Below, one piece after another: positions 10,732 to 20,264 of a stretch of 64,000 bases of DNA. This DNA is from Erythrobacter sanguineus (GTDB taxonomy: Bacteria; Pseudomonadota; Alphaproteobacteria; Sphingomonadales; Sphingomonadaceae): positions 51,028 through 115,027 of the forward strand of contig NZ_FRDF01000012.1 of assembly GCF_900143235.1 (NCBI RefSeq), read 5' to 3'. Made by a program: the position numbers and the translations under genes. Within the stretch, counting starts at the first letter, position 1; the number at the start of each line of letters is the position of its first letter. The notes below the pieces were generated by a model, which did not search any database, was not told the DNA's origin, and saw only the letters and a program-made list of their open reading frames with translations.

Positions 10732-11952
10732 ATGGCCCAGCCCCAGAAAGTCGTCCTCGCCTATTCCGGCGGGCTCGATACCAGCGTCATCGCCAAGTGG
10801 CTGAGCGTGGACCGCGGGCTGGAGGTCGTCACCTTCACCGCCGATCTTGGGCAAGGCGAGGAAATCGAACCCGCCCGCGCCAAGGCGAAAGCGATGGGCA
10901 TCCCCGACAATCACATCTTCATCGAGGACCTGCGCGAGGAATTCGTGCGCGATTTCGTGTTCCCGATGATGCGCGCCAATGCCCGCTATGAAGGCGATTA
11001 CCTGCTCGGCACCAGCATCGCGCGCCCGTTGATTTCCAAGCGTCTGGTCGAAATCGCGCATGAAACCGGCGCCGATTTCATCGCCCACGGCGCGACCGGC
11101 AAGGGCAATGATCAGGTGCGGTTCGAACTATCGGCCTATGCGCTTGATCCCGATATCAAGGTGATCGCCCCCTGGCGCGAATGGGATCTGACCAGCCGCA
11201 CCGCCTTGATCGCCTGGGCCGAAGCGCACCAGATCAACGTGCCAAAGGACAAGCGCGGCGACAGCCCGTTTTCGACCGATGCGAACCTCTTGCACACCTC
11301 GTCAGAAGGGAAGGTGCTGGAAGACCCGTGGGAGGAAACCCCGGATTACGTCTATTCGCGCACGGTCAATCCCGAGGACGCGCCCGATGTGCCCGAATAT
11401 ATCACGATCGATTTCGAACGCGGCGACGGCGTAGCGCTGAATGGCGAGGCGATGAGCCCCGCCACGCTGCTGACGGCGCTCAATGAACTGGGTCGCAGGC
11501 ATGGCATCGGGCGGCTCGATCTGGTCGAGAACCGCTTTGTCGGCATGAAATCGCGCGGAATGTACGAAACGCCGGGCGGGGAAATCTACGCCCGCGCGCA
11601 TCGCGGGATCGAGCAGATCACGCTGGACCGCGGCGCAGCGCATCTGAAGGACGAGTTGATGCCGCGCTATGCCGAACTGATCTATAATGGCTTCTGGTTC
11701 GCTCCCGAACGCGAGATGCTGCAAGCCGCGATCGATCACAGCCAGGACAAGGTGACCGGCACGGTGCGGCTGAAGCTCTACAAGGGGCTGGCCAGCGTGG
11801 TGGGCCGCAAATCGCCCCATTCGCTCTATTCCGAAGCTCACGTCACCTTTGAAGATGACGCCGGAGCCTATGACCAGAAGGACGCAGAAGGCTTCATCAA
11901 GCTGAACGGGCTGCGGCTGCGGCTGCTGGCCCGCCGCAATCGCGACGCCTGA
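10732..11952 (+). CDS. argG: Argininosuccinate synthase
   Basis: Condenses citrulline and aspartate using ATP in arginine biosynthesis. The 406-residue protein begins with the PP-loop [10 protein letters not shown], then [22 protein letters not shown], and [16 protein letters not shown], all signature ArgG stretches. Length matches the family. It has its own upstream region of 94 bases after the pseudogene and a CAAGGATTCCTGCCC leader before the ATG. It is followed by nearly 1 kb without protein genes. Confidence 0.97.
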   Translation: MAQPQKVVLAYSGGLDTSVIAKWLSVDRGLEVVTFTADLGQGEEIEPARAKAKAMGIPDNHIFIEDLREEFVRDFVFPMMRANARYEGDYLLGTSIARPLISKRLVEIAHETGADFIAHGATGKGNDQVRFELSAYALDPDIKVIAPWREWDLTSRTALIAWAEAHQINVPKDKRGDSPFSTDANLLHTSSEGKVLEDPWEETPDYVYSRTVNPEDAPDVPEYITIDFERGDGVALNGEAMSPATLLTALNELGRRHGIGRLDLVENRFVGMKSRGMYETPGGEIYARAHRGIEQITLDRGAAHLKDELMPRYAELIYNGFWFAPEREMLQAAIDHSQDKVTGTVRLKLYKGLASVVGRKSPHSLYSEAHVTFEDDAGAYDQKDAEGFIKLNGLRLRLLARRNRDA

Positions 11953-12189
11953 TCCGGCTTGATCCGCGAGTCGCTGCGTCACAAGGTCATCGCATCGCCG
12001 CAGGCCTGACCATTTCGGGACGGTTTCGTTCCCGCTGAAGCACGCCAATCGCAACAAATGCGATGAAGCGTTGACTTATCCACGTCCGTCCACAGCCGAT
12101 CCGGCCAAAAGTGGAAAACTCGCCGATGCGGATGTTGCCAGAAAGCGGGTTGAGGCGCACCTTCAACTTGTCTTCGGGACACAAACCAA

Positions 12190-12775
12190 CCGGAACGGAA
12201 AGCCGCAAGGCCTTGAAGTTCTGAAGGTTTTTATCCCAAGGATGGCGGTGGCAGTTGTCCACGCCCCTGTTGAGAGACGACATGCAGGAGGCTTCGGCCA
12301 AATGCAAGTTGGCTTGTTTGAGACAGGAGCGACGCTGAGCCACCGGACAGGCCGCGACCTGGCCGGATCGGGTGATAGTGAAGGACGCAAGTCCGGAACT
12401 GCCGCAAGCCCGGATCGGTAAAGGGACACGGTCTCGGCCAAGCGACTGCGCAAGGCAGCGGCCATCGGAGACTTCGGGCTTCGGAAGGACGCAGCCGGGC
12501 AGGGACGAAAGCCGGATGCCGGTGCGAGCGCCGGTGAGCAATCCCGGTACAAAAGGTCGCCAGACCGGACGTGCAGGGGCCAGACATCGGGCGCCAAGTA
12601 TGCCCCGCAGCAAACATGATGGAAGGTTCGCCGGAAGTCATGGGAGCAAAGGGTGTCCACGCGCTGGTGAAAGTGGGGTCGGCAGCAATGCCGGCCCCAT
12701 TTGCTGTGCATGGCGCCCACGAGGCGTCCGGCGAGATCCCGCACCGAGTCGCAGGTGGATCGCAAACCTGGTTCC
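12190..12775 (+). ncRNA. Candidate long structured non-coding RNA
   Basis: The 981 bases between argG (ends 11952) and rlpA (12934) hold no convincing protein gene. On the plus strand several hairpins carry GNRA loops: GCC-GCAA-GGC (12202-12211), GGAC-GCAA-GTCC (12383-12394), a nested stem 12431-12472 (GTCTC+GGCC pairing with GGCC+GAGAC around CTGC-GCAAG-GCAG), and a 10-bp stem 12675-12698 closed by GCAA. GCAA loops are stable RNA tetraloops only in this orientation, so the transcript would run toward rlpA. RNase P, SRP and tmRNA signatures are absent. Ends are approximate; a long rlpA leader is the alternative. Confidence 0.45.
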
Positions 12776-12933
12776 ATCTTACCTCTACCCCATTCAATCT
12801 GCCCCAGCGTTTCGCCGCAAATTCAGGGCGTCTCATGCCGCAACAGCACTTTGGCGGCGACGACACGTTGCCGCCGTTTGCCTTTCGCAAGGCTGCGCAC
12901 CTAGACCCAGACCCGATGCGGAGGGGAATGCGC

Positions 12934-13458
12934 ATGATCGGTCTCAAGACCTCCAGCCTGAGCACTGCCGCGGTTGCGGCCATGCTGGGCATGGCCCCGC
13001 TGGCCGCTTCGACCGCGGCCACCCCGGACACTCCCGCCGACAGCGCCATCCCGCTCCAGACCGGCACCGCCCCGACCGAGTTCGCCGCCGAAATCATGCC
13101 AATGCCAGAGGCCTCGCTTCCCGAAGCCGCCAGCGATCCGGCTGAAGTCCAACCCGCCGCCACTCCGCTTGGCCGCGGCACCGCCTCCTATTACGGGCGC
13201 AAGTTCCACGGTCGCCGCACCGCCAGCGGGGAAGCGTTCGACATGGGCGCGCTTACCGCCGCCCACCGCACCCTGCCCTTCGGCAGCCTCGTGCGCGTCA
13301 CCAACCCCGCCAATGGCCGCAGCGTCACCGTGCGCATCAATGATCGCGGCCCCTTCACCCGCGGCCGCGTGATCGACGTCAGCCGCGCCGCCGCGCAGCA
13401 GCTCGGCCTCATCACGCGCGGCCATGCCACAGTCGAACTCGAACTGATCGAGAGCTGA
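12934..13458 (+). CDS. rlpA: RlpA-like septal lytic transglycosylase
   Basis: Exported protein of 174 residues with a signal peptide and a double-psi beta-barrel (DPBB) domain: GTASYYGRKFHGRRTASGE, AAHRTLPFGS, VRINDRGPF and the catalytic-type Asp in GRVIDVSRAAA. RlpA cleaves denuded glycan strands at septa. The ATG at 12934 was chosen over in-frame ATGs at 12916 and 12928 because GAGGGG lies eight bases upstream and it gives a clean signal peptide. No C-terminal SPOR domain is present, as in shorter alphaproteobacterial members. Confidence 0.88.
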   Translation: MIGLKTSSLSTAAVAAMLGMAPLAASTAATPDTPADSAIPLQTGTAPTEFAAEIMPMPEASLPEAASDPAEVQPAATPLGRGTASYYGRKFHGRRTASGEAFDMGALTAAHRTLPFGSLVRVTNPANGRSVTVRINDRGPFTRGRVIDVSRAAAQQLGLITRGHATVELELIES

Positions 13459-13567
13459 TACCCGCCCGTTTTCCCGCCGCCTCTTGCGAAGGCGTACCGG
13501 CAGGCTAGAGGGGCTGCTGCGCCGGGACGGACCATCCGGCAAGAGCTTTCGCAACCGGGGGGCTGGT

Positions 13568-14968
13568 TTGACATTCACGCTCGCGCTGATCCTGCTCTAT
13601 GTCCTTGCGCAGCTGCTGATCGCGGCCTGGGCCGGGCGCGGGGCCACCTCCGATGCCGACTACCTCGTCGCCGGACGCAGCCTCGGCCCCCTCGCGGTCG
13701 GGGTGAGCCTGTTCGCCACCTGGTTCGCTTCCGAAAGCCTCATCGCCACCTCCTCCGAAGTCGCCAATGACGGGCTGGCGGGCGCCCGCACCGAACCCTT
13801 TGCCTACGCGCTCGGCATCCTTGCCATCGCGCTGTTCTTTGCCCACCGGCTGCGCCGCGGCGGCCACATCACCATTGCCGACTTCCTGCGCGCCCGCTTC
13901 GGCGAGGGGACGGAGGGCCTCGCCGCCATCGTCATCGCGCTCAGCGCCACCACCTGGTCGGCCGCCCAGCTCTATGCCTTCGCCACCATCATCGCCGCCG
14001 CCTCGCCCTTCGACTTCCCCACCGCGCTGGCCGGAGCCACGCTGCTGGTGCTCACCTACACCCTGTTCGGAGGGCTCGCGGGCGATGTGCTGACCGACAT
14101 GGTGCAGGGCGTCATCATGGTCGCAGGCATGCTGGTGCTGGCTGTCCTGATGTTCGATGCCCACGGCGGCATCGCCCCTGCCATCGCCAGCGTTCCGGCG
14201 CAGGCGTGGGGCTTTGCCATCCCGGACGAGAGCTGGGCCACGCGGGCAGAGCTGTGGCTGATCCCGATCGCGGGCACCATGGTCAGCCAGGAGGCGCTGG
14301 CCCGCACGCTCGCCGCCCGCTCGCCAGAGGTGGCGCGGCGCGGGGCCTTGCTGGGCGCGGGCCTGTATCTGGTCATCGGCCTGATCCCGGTCAGCTTCGG
14401 CCTGTTCGGCCCCGGCCTTGCCCCGGTGCTGGGCGTCACCTTCGGCGCGGACGAGGCCTTCCTGCCTTCGCTGGCGCAGTCGCTGTTCCCGCCGTGGCTG
14501 CACATCGTCTTCACCGGCGCGCTGCTGTCGGCGATCCTCTCCTCGGTGGACTCCGCGCTGCTGGCGGTGTCTGCCGCGGCGACCACCAGCGGGTATCGCC
14601 GGATCGACCCCAACGCCTCCCCCCGCGCCAAGCTGCGCGCCGCTCGCGGAGCGACCATCATCGCCGGGATCATCGCCGCGCTGGTCGCGGCCTCGGGCGA
14701 GTCCCTGCGCGATCTCGTGCTCGATGCCGGAGCCATCGCTGCCGTGCTGGCCGTGCCGATCATCATGGGGCTGGCCGGACGCGGCCTCCACACCCGCGCC
14801 GCGCTGGCGGCGATCATCGTGCAGATCGCGGTGCTGGGCGTGCTCGACTGGGCGCTGGGGGTGGAGGGCGCGTTCCTGTGGATGATCGCCAGCGGGCTTG
14901 TCACCTTTGCCGTGGTCGCCGCCCTGCCCCGCTGGCGGGCGGGCGCGGCGGCTGTTGGAGACACATGA
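13568..14968 (+). CDS. Sodium:solute symporter (SSS family)
   Basis: An integral membrane protein of about 466 residues with around 13 predicted helices, in the SSS family (proline, pantothenate and related transporters). Characteristic segments are DYLVAGRSLGPL, SLFATWFASESLIATSSE and FTGALLSAILSSVDSALLAVSAA, the last containing the conserved Ser residues of the sodium site. The start is uncertain: TTG at 13568 puts the first helix at the N-terminus and follows a G-rich stretch, while ATG at 13484 would add 28 charged residues. The substrate cannot be inferred. It converges on the next gene. Confidence 0.85.
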   Translation: MTFTLALILLYVLAQLLIAAWAGRGATSDADYLVAGRSLGPLAVGVSLFATWFASESLIATSSEVANDGLAGARTEPFAYALGILAIALFFAHRLRRGGHITIADFLRARFGEGTEGLAAIVIALSATTWSAAQLYAFATIIAAASPFDFPTALAGATLLVLTYTLFGGLAGDVLTDMVQGVIMVAGMLVLAVLMFDAHGGIAPAIASVPAQAWGFAIPDESWATRAELWLIPIAGTMVSQEALARTLAARSPEVARRGALLGAGLYLVIGLIPVSFGLFGPGLAPVLGVTFGADEAFLPSLAQSLFPPWLHIVFTGALLSAILSSVDSALLAVSAAATTSGYRRIDPNASPRAKLRAARGATIIAGIIAALVAASGESLRDLVLDAGAIAAVLAVPIIMGLAGRGLHTRAALAAIIVQIAVLGVLDWALGVEGAFLWMIASGLVTFAVVAALPRWRAGAAAVGDT

Positions 14969-15011
14969 GACACTGTCCAAGGGGCAAAAACCGCCCCCCG
15001 TTCAGCGCCCC

Positions 15012-15662
15012 CTAGCCCGCCGGATCATCGCGGTCGTCGCCCGCGCCATACTCATCCGCGCCATCCTCATCCGCGCCGCCCTCATCAGCATAGCCCCCTT
15101 CCCCATAGGCATCATCACAGCCCTCATCACCGTCCTCATCATCATCGTCATCATCATCCCAGTCGATGATCGCGGGCGGATCGAGCAAATGCGCCAGCCG
15201 CTCATCGAAATCGCGCGCGGCGATGTGGACCGCATGGGTCGCCCCCATCCGATCCAGCCGCCCGAGATGGGCGAGCAGCAGGCGGCTGTCATAGCGGGTG
15301 CGGGTGGCGACTTCCTCGCCGTGGTAGAACACCGTCTCCTGCACGCCGTTCAAGGCGCGGTCGGCGAGCACCTCCTCGACCTGCGGCCGGGCGAGCACCA
15401 GCGCGGCATCCCAAAGCTTGCGAAACTGCGGCGAGGCGCGCCGCATCCGGTAGAGATGCGCGCGGCTGACCCCGACCTGCTGCGCCGCCGCCCGGACATT
15501 GCCCCACTGCGCGAGCGTCTGGACAAAGGCGACCTGCGTGGCCGGCGTGAGATCGGCGGAGAGATTGGCCGGATCGACAACCGAGGTCTGCGCAACAGGC
15601 GCGGCGGTGGCGGTAGTGGCGGCGGGCGTGGTCAGGGCGGTTTGGGTAGTATCGTGCGACAT
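15012..15662 (-). CDS. Helix-turn-helix protein with long acidic tail
   Basis: A 216-residue protein in three parts. Residues 1-30 are rich in Thr and Ala. The middle holds a helix-turn-helix (WGNVRAAAQQVGVSRAHLYRMRR) followed by FRKLWDAALVLARPQVEEVL and YDSRLLLAHLGRLDRM, a layout recalling phage terminase small subunits and common sphingomonad hypothetical genes. The C-terminal 50 residues are almost all Asp, Glu, Gly and Ala, starting with a DDDDDDDED run. The helix-turn-helix suggests DNA binding; the acidic tail could mimic DNA or self-inhibit. It diverges from the ParB-like gene across 133 bases. Function unknown. Confidence 0.75.
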   Translation of the reverse strand: MSHDTTQTALTTPAATTATAAPVAQTSVVDPANLSADLTPATQVAFVQTLAQWGNVRAAAQQVGVSRAHLYRMRRASPQFRKLWDAALVLARPQVEEVLADRALNGVQETVFYHGEEVATRTRYDSRLLLAHLGRLDRMGATHAVHIAARDFDERLAHLLDPPAIIDWDDDDDDDEDGDEGCDDAYGEGGYADEGGADEDGADEYGAGDDRDDPAG

Positions 15663-15700
15663 GACGGACGCGGCTCCTTGGCGAAAGGCGAGGGAGTCGC

Positions 15701-15740
15701 GGGGGTTACGGGGTGTGGGGGGTGTAGGAAAGGGGGGGGG
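15701..15740 (+). other. G-quadruplex-like G-run cluster
   Basis: Four long G runs separated by short spacers (G5-TTAC-G4-TGT-G6-TGTAGGAAA-G9) lie in the 133-base divergent region between the acidic helix-turn-helix gene and the ParB-like gene. The pattern meets the usual G4 rule of four runs of at least three G. It is the densest G cluster noticed in the window. Confidence 0.6.
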
Positions 15741-15795
15741 TTGCGGCTAGGGTACCATTTGATTGCCAACGACTTACAGCGGGGGAGGCTGGCGA

Positions 15796-17082
15796 ATGCC
15801 ATACGTAGGGCTGGGGATAGATGATCTTACGGTAAATCCGGCCAATGATCGGCACGGAGAGCTTGCGAATGAGACTTCTGCGATAGCCGAATTGTTCAGG
15901 TTGCGTGAGGCTCATATGAAGAAGCTCGCAACGGATATTGTCGAAGAAGGCGTAGTTTACGATCCTCCTTTGGTTCTGCGCGACGGCGACGACATGATCG
16001 TTTTCGACGGCAACCGTCGGGTTACCTGTCTCAAGTTGATCCGAAATCCGGACTTAGCTCCGAGCCAAGATCTGCAGAGGTTTTTTCGAGAACTGAGAGA
16101 TCGTTGGGAGGGCACGCTACCAGACGAGATCGAGTGCCAAGTCGAAACTGACCGTGAAGTTGTCGATAGCATTATCTTTCGTCGCCATACTGGTGCCCAA
16201 GGGGGCGTTGGGCAATCAAACTGGGACGATCGAGCGAAGCACAATTTCGTCGAGCGTACTGGCCGAGGCGGAAGGATAGATGTCGCAGTGCAAATCGAGA
16301 ATTTACTCCGTGAGCGCGACCGACTGCCAGATCAACAGTTGCCAAGATCAACACTCAATCGATTGCTCTCGTCCGAAGTCTTCCGCAACCGAGTCGGAGT
16401 TTCCGTACAAGATAATCAATTCACCTTCACGCATGAGCCAGACGTGACCATTGAAGGCCTGGCTCGCATAGCCGAGGACCTTGCGGAGCGCCGTGTGGTT
16501 CTAGGAGACCTCTGGAATAACACGGGAAAAACGGCCTACCTAAATCGACTGGACGTTGAGGGGCTTCTGCCTACCGAAGAGCATTTGATCGGGGTAGAGG
16601 ACGAGCCTCAAACGCGCCGTCAGCCAAGACGACGAGGTCGCCCGCCAATGGAGCGGCGCTCACAGACAATCATAGATGATCAGGAAAACGAAATACCGTG
16701 GAGGTCTGATCAAGCTCGGATCCGTGCCGTTTGGCACGAACTCCAAACACTTGATGTGAACCAATTTCCCAATGCGATCTCTGCATTACTGAGGATCTTG
16801 GTCGAATTATCAACCGAGAGCCTATTACGGAATGCGGATATAGATCTAGCACAGGGACTAGCAGCCAATTTCCGAAGAGCCACGACTCATTTGAGAGACA
16901 ATAATCATATCGAAGCAGCATACTTTGACGAGCTTGAGCGTATGCGGCAACACACTGAGTTGCTCTCGATCCCTAGTATGCAACGGTATGTTCATTCGCC
17001 CCAGTTCGCACCATTGCCAGACGAACTTTCGACGATTTGGATTAGATTGCGAATTTATGTGATCGCATGCCTAACACATTAG
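15796..17082 (+). CDS. ParB/sulfiredoxin-fold domain protein
   Basis: A 428-residue protein. Residues about 40-85 (ATDIVEEGVV ... PPLVLRDGDDMIVFDGNRRVTCLKLI) have the ParB N-terminal/sulfiredoxin fold pattern, with DGNRRVTCLK at 71-80 in place of the usual G-x-x-R nucleotide-binding motif. The middle is polar and includes a basic linker (RRQPRRRGRPPMERR), and the C-terminus is helical. ATG 15796 was chosen for its GGGGGAGG upstream. By eye it is clearly less GC-rich and less codon-biased than its neighbours, suggesting acquisition. No parA partner is nearby, so plasmid or chromosome partitioning is unlikely. Such stand-alone ParB-fold proteins are frequent in accessory and defence loci. Confidence 0.7.
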   Translation: MPYVGLGIDDLTVNPANDRHGELANETSAIAELFRLREAHMKKLATDIVEEGVVYDPPLVLRDGDDMIVFDGNRRVTCLKLIRNPDLAPSQDLQRFFRELRDRWEGTLPDEIECQVETDREVVDSIIFRRHTGAQGGVGQSNWDDRAKHNFVERTGRGGRIDVAVQIENLLRERDRLPDQQLPRSTLNRLLSSEVFRNRVGVSVQDNQFTFTHEPDVTIEGLARIAEDLAERRVVLGDLWNNTGKTAYLNRLDVEGLLPTEEHLIGVEDEPQTRRQPRRRGRPPMERRSQTIIDDQENEIPWRSDQARIRAVWHELQTLDVNQFPNAISALLRILVELSTESLLRNADIDLAQGLAANFRRATTHLRDNNHIEAAYFDELERMRQHTELLSIPSMQRYVHSPQFAPLPDELSTIWIRLRIYVIACLTH

Positions 17083-17094
17083 TTATTTTGAAGT

Positions 17095-17222
17095 TTATTT
17101 CCTGAGAACCTTCGTGCTTTCAGCTAACATAAAATTTGTACCCTTGCCCAATTCCTCCAGTACCTCCGCCAAATACCTCCTATTAAACGACCACTCCACC
17201 CTCAGCCATCCTTCGACCCCGG
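17095..17222 (-). pseudogene. Possible 3' fragment of a truncated gene
   Basis: On the minus strand a short frame ends at TAA (17095-17097), 12 bases from the convergent stop of the ParB-like gene. It reads like protein (EWSFNRRYLAEVLEELGKGT then NFMLAESTKVLRK) and is AT-richer than average. Upstream it runs straight into a REP-like palindrome at 17217-17234, and no start codon with a ribosome site is apparent. It may be the remaining tail of a gene cut by the palindrome. The family is not recognised, and chance coding is possible. Confidence 0.3.
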
Positions 17223-17234
17223 CCTGCGCCGGGG
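17217..17234. repeat. REP-like palindrome
   Basis: CCCCGGC-CTGC-GCCGGGG in the uvrA/ParB-like convergent gap, of the same type as palindromes at 32554, 61666 and 63732. It borders the possible gene fragment. Confidence 0.6.
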
Positions 17235-17322
17235 CAGGCAAGCTCAGCACATGCCTTCGGCTACCCCCTCCCCTGAAAGGAAAAGCCGCAATCTTGGCCT
17301 CTTGGCGGCTTGGCGCGAACCA

Positions 17323-20253
17323 TCATGAGGCCCCCGCCTGCGCGGGGGTGCGCTTGAGAAGGGGAGCGAGATACTGCCCGGTAAACGACCGTGGCTCTTT
17401 GACGACCTGTTCCGGCGTCCCCACCGCCACAATCTCCCCGCCGCGCACGCCGCCCTCCGGCCCGAGGTCGATAATCCAGTCCGCGGTCTTGATCACGTCG
17501 AGGTTGTGCTCGATCACGACAACGGAATTGCCGCCCTCCACCAGCCGGTGCAGCACTTCCAAGAGTTTGCGCACATCCTCGAAATGCAGGCCGGTGGTCG
17601 GCTCGTCGAGGATGTAGAGCGTCTGGCCGGTGCTGCGCCGCGCGAGTTCCTTGGCGAGTTTCACCCGCTGCGCCTCGCCGCCTGACAGGGTCGTCGCCTG
17701 CTGGCCGACCTTGACGTAGCCGAGGCCGACCTCGTTCAGCATCCGCATCTTCTCGCGGATCGAGGGCACGGCCTTGAAGAACTCCTCCGCGTCCTCGATC
17801 GTCATGTCGAGCACGTCGGCGATGCTGAGGCCCTTGAACTTCACCTCCAGCGTTTCGCGGTTGTAGCGTTTGCCGCCGCATTCCTCGCAGGTCACATAGA
17901 CATCGGGGAGGAAGTGCATCTCGATCTTGATGAGGCCGTCGCCCTGGCACTTCTCGCAGCGGCCGCCCTTGACGTTGAAGGAGAAGCGCCCCGGCTTGTA
18001 CCCGCGCGCGAGGCTTTCAGGCAGGCCGGCGAACCAGTCGCGGATCTGGGTGAAGGCGCCGGTGTAGGTGGCGGGGTTCGATCGCGGCGTGCGGCCGATG
18101 GGGGACTGGTCGATCTCGATCACCTTGTCGCAGTACTCAAGCCCGGTGATGGCGTCATGCGCCCCGGCGATCACCCGTGCGCCGTTAAGCACCCGCGCCG
18201 CGCCGGCCTGCAAGGTGTCGATGGTGAGCGAGGATTTGCCCGAGCCGGAGACCCCGGTGATGCAGGTAAAGGTGCCGAGCGGGATCTTCGCCGTCACGCC
18301 CTTGAGGTTGTTGGCGCGCGCGTTCTTGACCGTGATGTGATGCCCGTTGCCCTTGCGGCGCTTGGCCGGAACCTCGATCTTGCGCCGCCCGGTGAGGTAA
18401 TCGGCGGTGAGCGATCCCTTGGCCTTGAGGATATCCTTGAGCTTGCCCTGCGCCACGATCTCGCCGCCATGCACGCCCGCGCCGGGGCCGAGATCGACAA
18501 TGTGGTCGGCAGCGCGGATCGCGTCCTCGTCATGCTCGACCACGATCACCGTGTTGCCGAGATCCCGCAGGCGCTTGAGCGTCTCCAGCAGCCGGTCATT
18601 GTCGCGCTGGTGGAGGCCGATGCTGGGTTCGTCGAGGACGTAGAGCACGCCCGACAGCCCGCTGCCGATCTGCGAGGCGAGGCGGATGCGCTGGCTTTCC
18701 CCGCCCGACAGCGTGCCGGAGGTGCGATCAAGATTGAGGTAGTCGAGGCCCACGTTGTCGAGGAAGCCGAGGCGTTCGTTGATTTCCTTGAGGATCGCCT
18801 TGGCAATCTGGCTCTGCTGCGAGGTCAATTGCGCGTCCAATGCGAGGAACCACGCCTTGGCATCCGCCACGCTCATGGCGACGGGGGTGGCGATGTCGGT
18901 GTTGGCGATGCGGACGCTCAGCGCCTTTTCGTTGAGCCGCTTGCCGCCGCACGCCTCGCAGGGCTGCGCTGTCTGGTACTTCGACAGCTCCTCGCGCATC
19001 CAGGTGCTTTCGGTCTGCATCAGCCGGCGGTTGAGGTTGCCGATCACGCCTTCGAACGCCTTGTTGACGGTGTATTCGCGGCGGCCATCCTTGAAGGTCA
19101 GCGGCACCGGCATCCCGCCTGTGCCGTGGAGGATGATCAGCTTCTGATCCGGCTCCAGATCGGCCCAAGGAGTGGTGAGGTTGAAGCCATACGCCTTGGC
19201 GAGGCTGGCGAGCACCTGCATGTAATAGGGCGACGGCGGGTTGGACTTCGCCCACGGCACCACCGCGCCCTGTTTCAGCGTCAGCGCCTCGTTCGGCACC
19301 ACCAGTTGCGGATCGAACAGCTGCTTCTCGCCGATCCCATCACACGCGGCACACGCGCCTTGCGGGGCGTTGAAGGAGAACAGGCGCGGCTCGATCGCCT
19401 CCAGCGTGAAGCCGGAGACCGGGCAGGCAAATTTCTCGGAGAAGACGATGCGGTTCGGCGGGAGGCCTGCGCCCTTCATCTTTTGCCCTTGGGCTCCGCC
19501 TTGCGCCTCATCCTCGCGCCCCGGCACCACGCCATCGGCCAGATCGACATAGGCCAGCCCCTCGGCCAGCTTCAGCGCCTGTTCGAAGCTGTCGGCCAGC
19601 CGGGTTTCGATGCCCTCCTTCACCGCGATCCGGTCAACCACCACTTCGATGTCGTGCTTGTATTTCTTGTCGAGCGCGGGTGCGTCTTCGATCGGATAGA
19701 TCTCTCCGTCGATCCGCACGCGGGTGAAGCCGGTGCGCTGCCATTCGGCCAGCTCCTTGCGGTATTCGCCCTTGCGCCCGCGCACCACCGGGGCAAGCAG
19801 GTAAAGGCGTGTGCCTTCGGGCAGGGCCATCACCCGGTCGACCATCTGGCTGACGGTCTGGGCAGAAATCGGCAGACCGGTCGCAGGCGAATAGGGCGTG
19901 CCCACCCGCGCCCATAACAGGCGCATATAGTCGTAAATCTCGGTCACCGTCGCCACGGTCGAACGCGGGTTGCGGCTGGTCGTCTTCTGCTCGATGCTGA
20001 TCGCCGGGCTGAGGCCGTCGATATGCTCGACATCGGGCTTCTGCATCATCTCGAGGAACTGGCGCGCATAGGCCGAAAGGCTCTCGACATAGCGCCGCTG
20101 CCCCTCGGCATAGATGGTGTCGAATGCGAGGCTCGACTTGCCGCTGCCCGACAGGCCTGTGACCACGATCAGCGCATCACGCGGCAGATCAATGTCGATA
20201 CCCTTGAGGTTGTGTTCGCGCGCACCGCGAACGGATATTGTGGTGAGGCTCAT
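17323..20253 (-). CDS. uvrA: Excinuclease ABC subunit A
   Basis: Damage-recognition ATPase of nucleotide excision repair. The 976-residue protein has two ABC modules. Module one starts with the Walker [15 protein letters not shown] and has signature [12 protein letters not shown]. Module two has [15 protein letters not shown] and [12 protein letters not shown]. Zinc-binding cysteines are visible in CPVSGF ... CAAC and CEKCQGDG ... CEECGG. The gene has a LexA box just upstream (20265-20279), so SOS control is expected. Oddly, its last codons ([12 protein letters not shown]) lie in a REP-like palindrome of the type CCCCCGC-CTGC-GCGGGGG, so the C-terminus appears to have been rewritten by that element. 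Confidence 0.97.
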   Translation of the reverse strand: MSLTTISVRGAREHNLKGIDIDLPRDALIVVTGLSGSGKSSLAFDTIYAEGQRRYVESLSAYARQFLEMMQKPDVEHIDGLSPAISIEQKTTSRNPRSTVATVTEIYDYMRLLWARVGTPYSPATGLPISAQTVSQMVDRVMALPEGTRLYLLAPVVRGRKGEYRKELAEWQRTGFTRVRIDGEIYPIEDAPALDKKYKHDIEVVVDRIAVKEGIETRLADSFEQALKLAEGLAYVDLADGVVPGREDEAQGGAQGQKMKGAGLPPNRIVFSEKFACPVSGFTLEAIEPRLFSFNAPQGACAACDGIGEKQLFDPQLVVPNEALTLKQGAVVPWAKSNPPSPYYMQVLASLAKAYGFNLTTPWADLEPDQKLIILHGTGGMPVPLTFKDGRREYTVNKAFEGVIGNLNRRLMQTESTWMREELSKYQTAQPCEACGGKRLNEKALSVRIANTDIATPVAMSVADAKAWFLALDAQLTSQQSQIAKAILKEINERLGFLDNVGLDYLNLDRTSGTLSGGESQRIRLASQIGSGLSGVLYVLDEPSIGLHQRDNDRLLETLKRLRDLGNTVIVVEHDEDAIRAADHIVDLGPGAGVHGGEIVAQGKLKDILKAKGSLTADYLTGRRKIEVPAKRRKGNGHHITVKNARANNLKGVTAKIPLGTFTCITGVSGSGKSSLTIDTLQAGAARVLNGARVIAGAHDAITGLEYCDKVIEIDQSPIGRTPRSNPATYTGAFTQIRDWFAGLPESLARGYKPGRFSFNVKGGRCEKCQGDGLIKIEMHFLPDVYVTCEECGGKRYNRETLEVKFKGLSIADVLDMTIEDAEEFFKAVPSIREKMRMLNEVGLGYVKVGQQATTLSGGEAQRVKLAKELARRSTGQTLYILDEPTTGLHFEDVRKLLEVLHRLVEGGNSVVVIEHNLDVIKTADWIIDLGPEGGVRGGEIVAVGTPEQVVKEPRSFTGQYLAPLLKRTPAQAGAS

Positions 20254-20264
20254 GGGCGTGATCT

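Noticed and set aside
12076..12095. DnaA-box-like TTATCCAC near TCCACAG
   Set aside because: Only one near-consensus box, no AT-rich unwinding stretch and no dnaA/hemE context, so no origin is claimed.
12360..12560. SRP RNA or RNase P RNA in the argG-rlpA gap
   Set aside because: CGGAAGGACGCAGCC resembles the SRP tip, but the symmetric loop and GGAA cap are not formed; the RNase P GAAAGTCC and ACAGAA signatures are missing.
11987..12777. Long minus-strand reading frames (about 204-316 codons) in the same gap
   Set aside because: Mixed third-position GC, no signal or domain, no ribosome sites, and they overlap each other in different frames; explained by composition of a structured region.
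13505..14980. Antisense frames over the symporter, sucA-sucB, lpdA, rpoA, fusA and others
   Set aside because: These are shadows of strongly biased, high-GC genes; translations are low-complexity and lack motifs.
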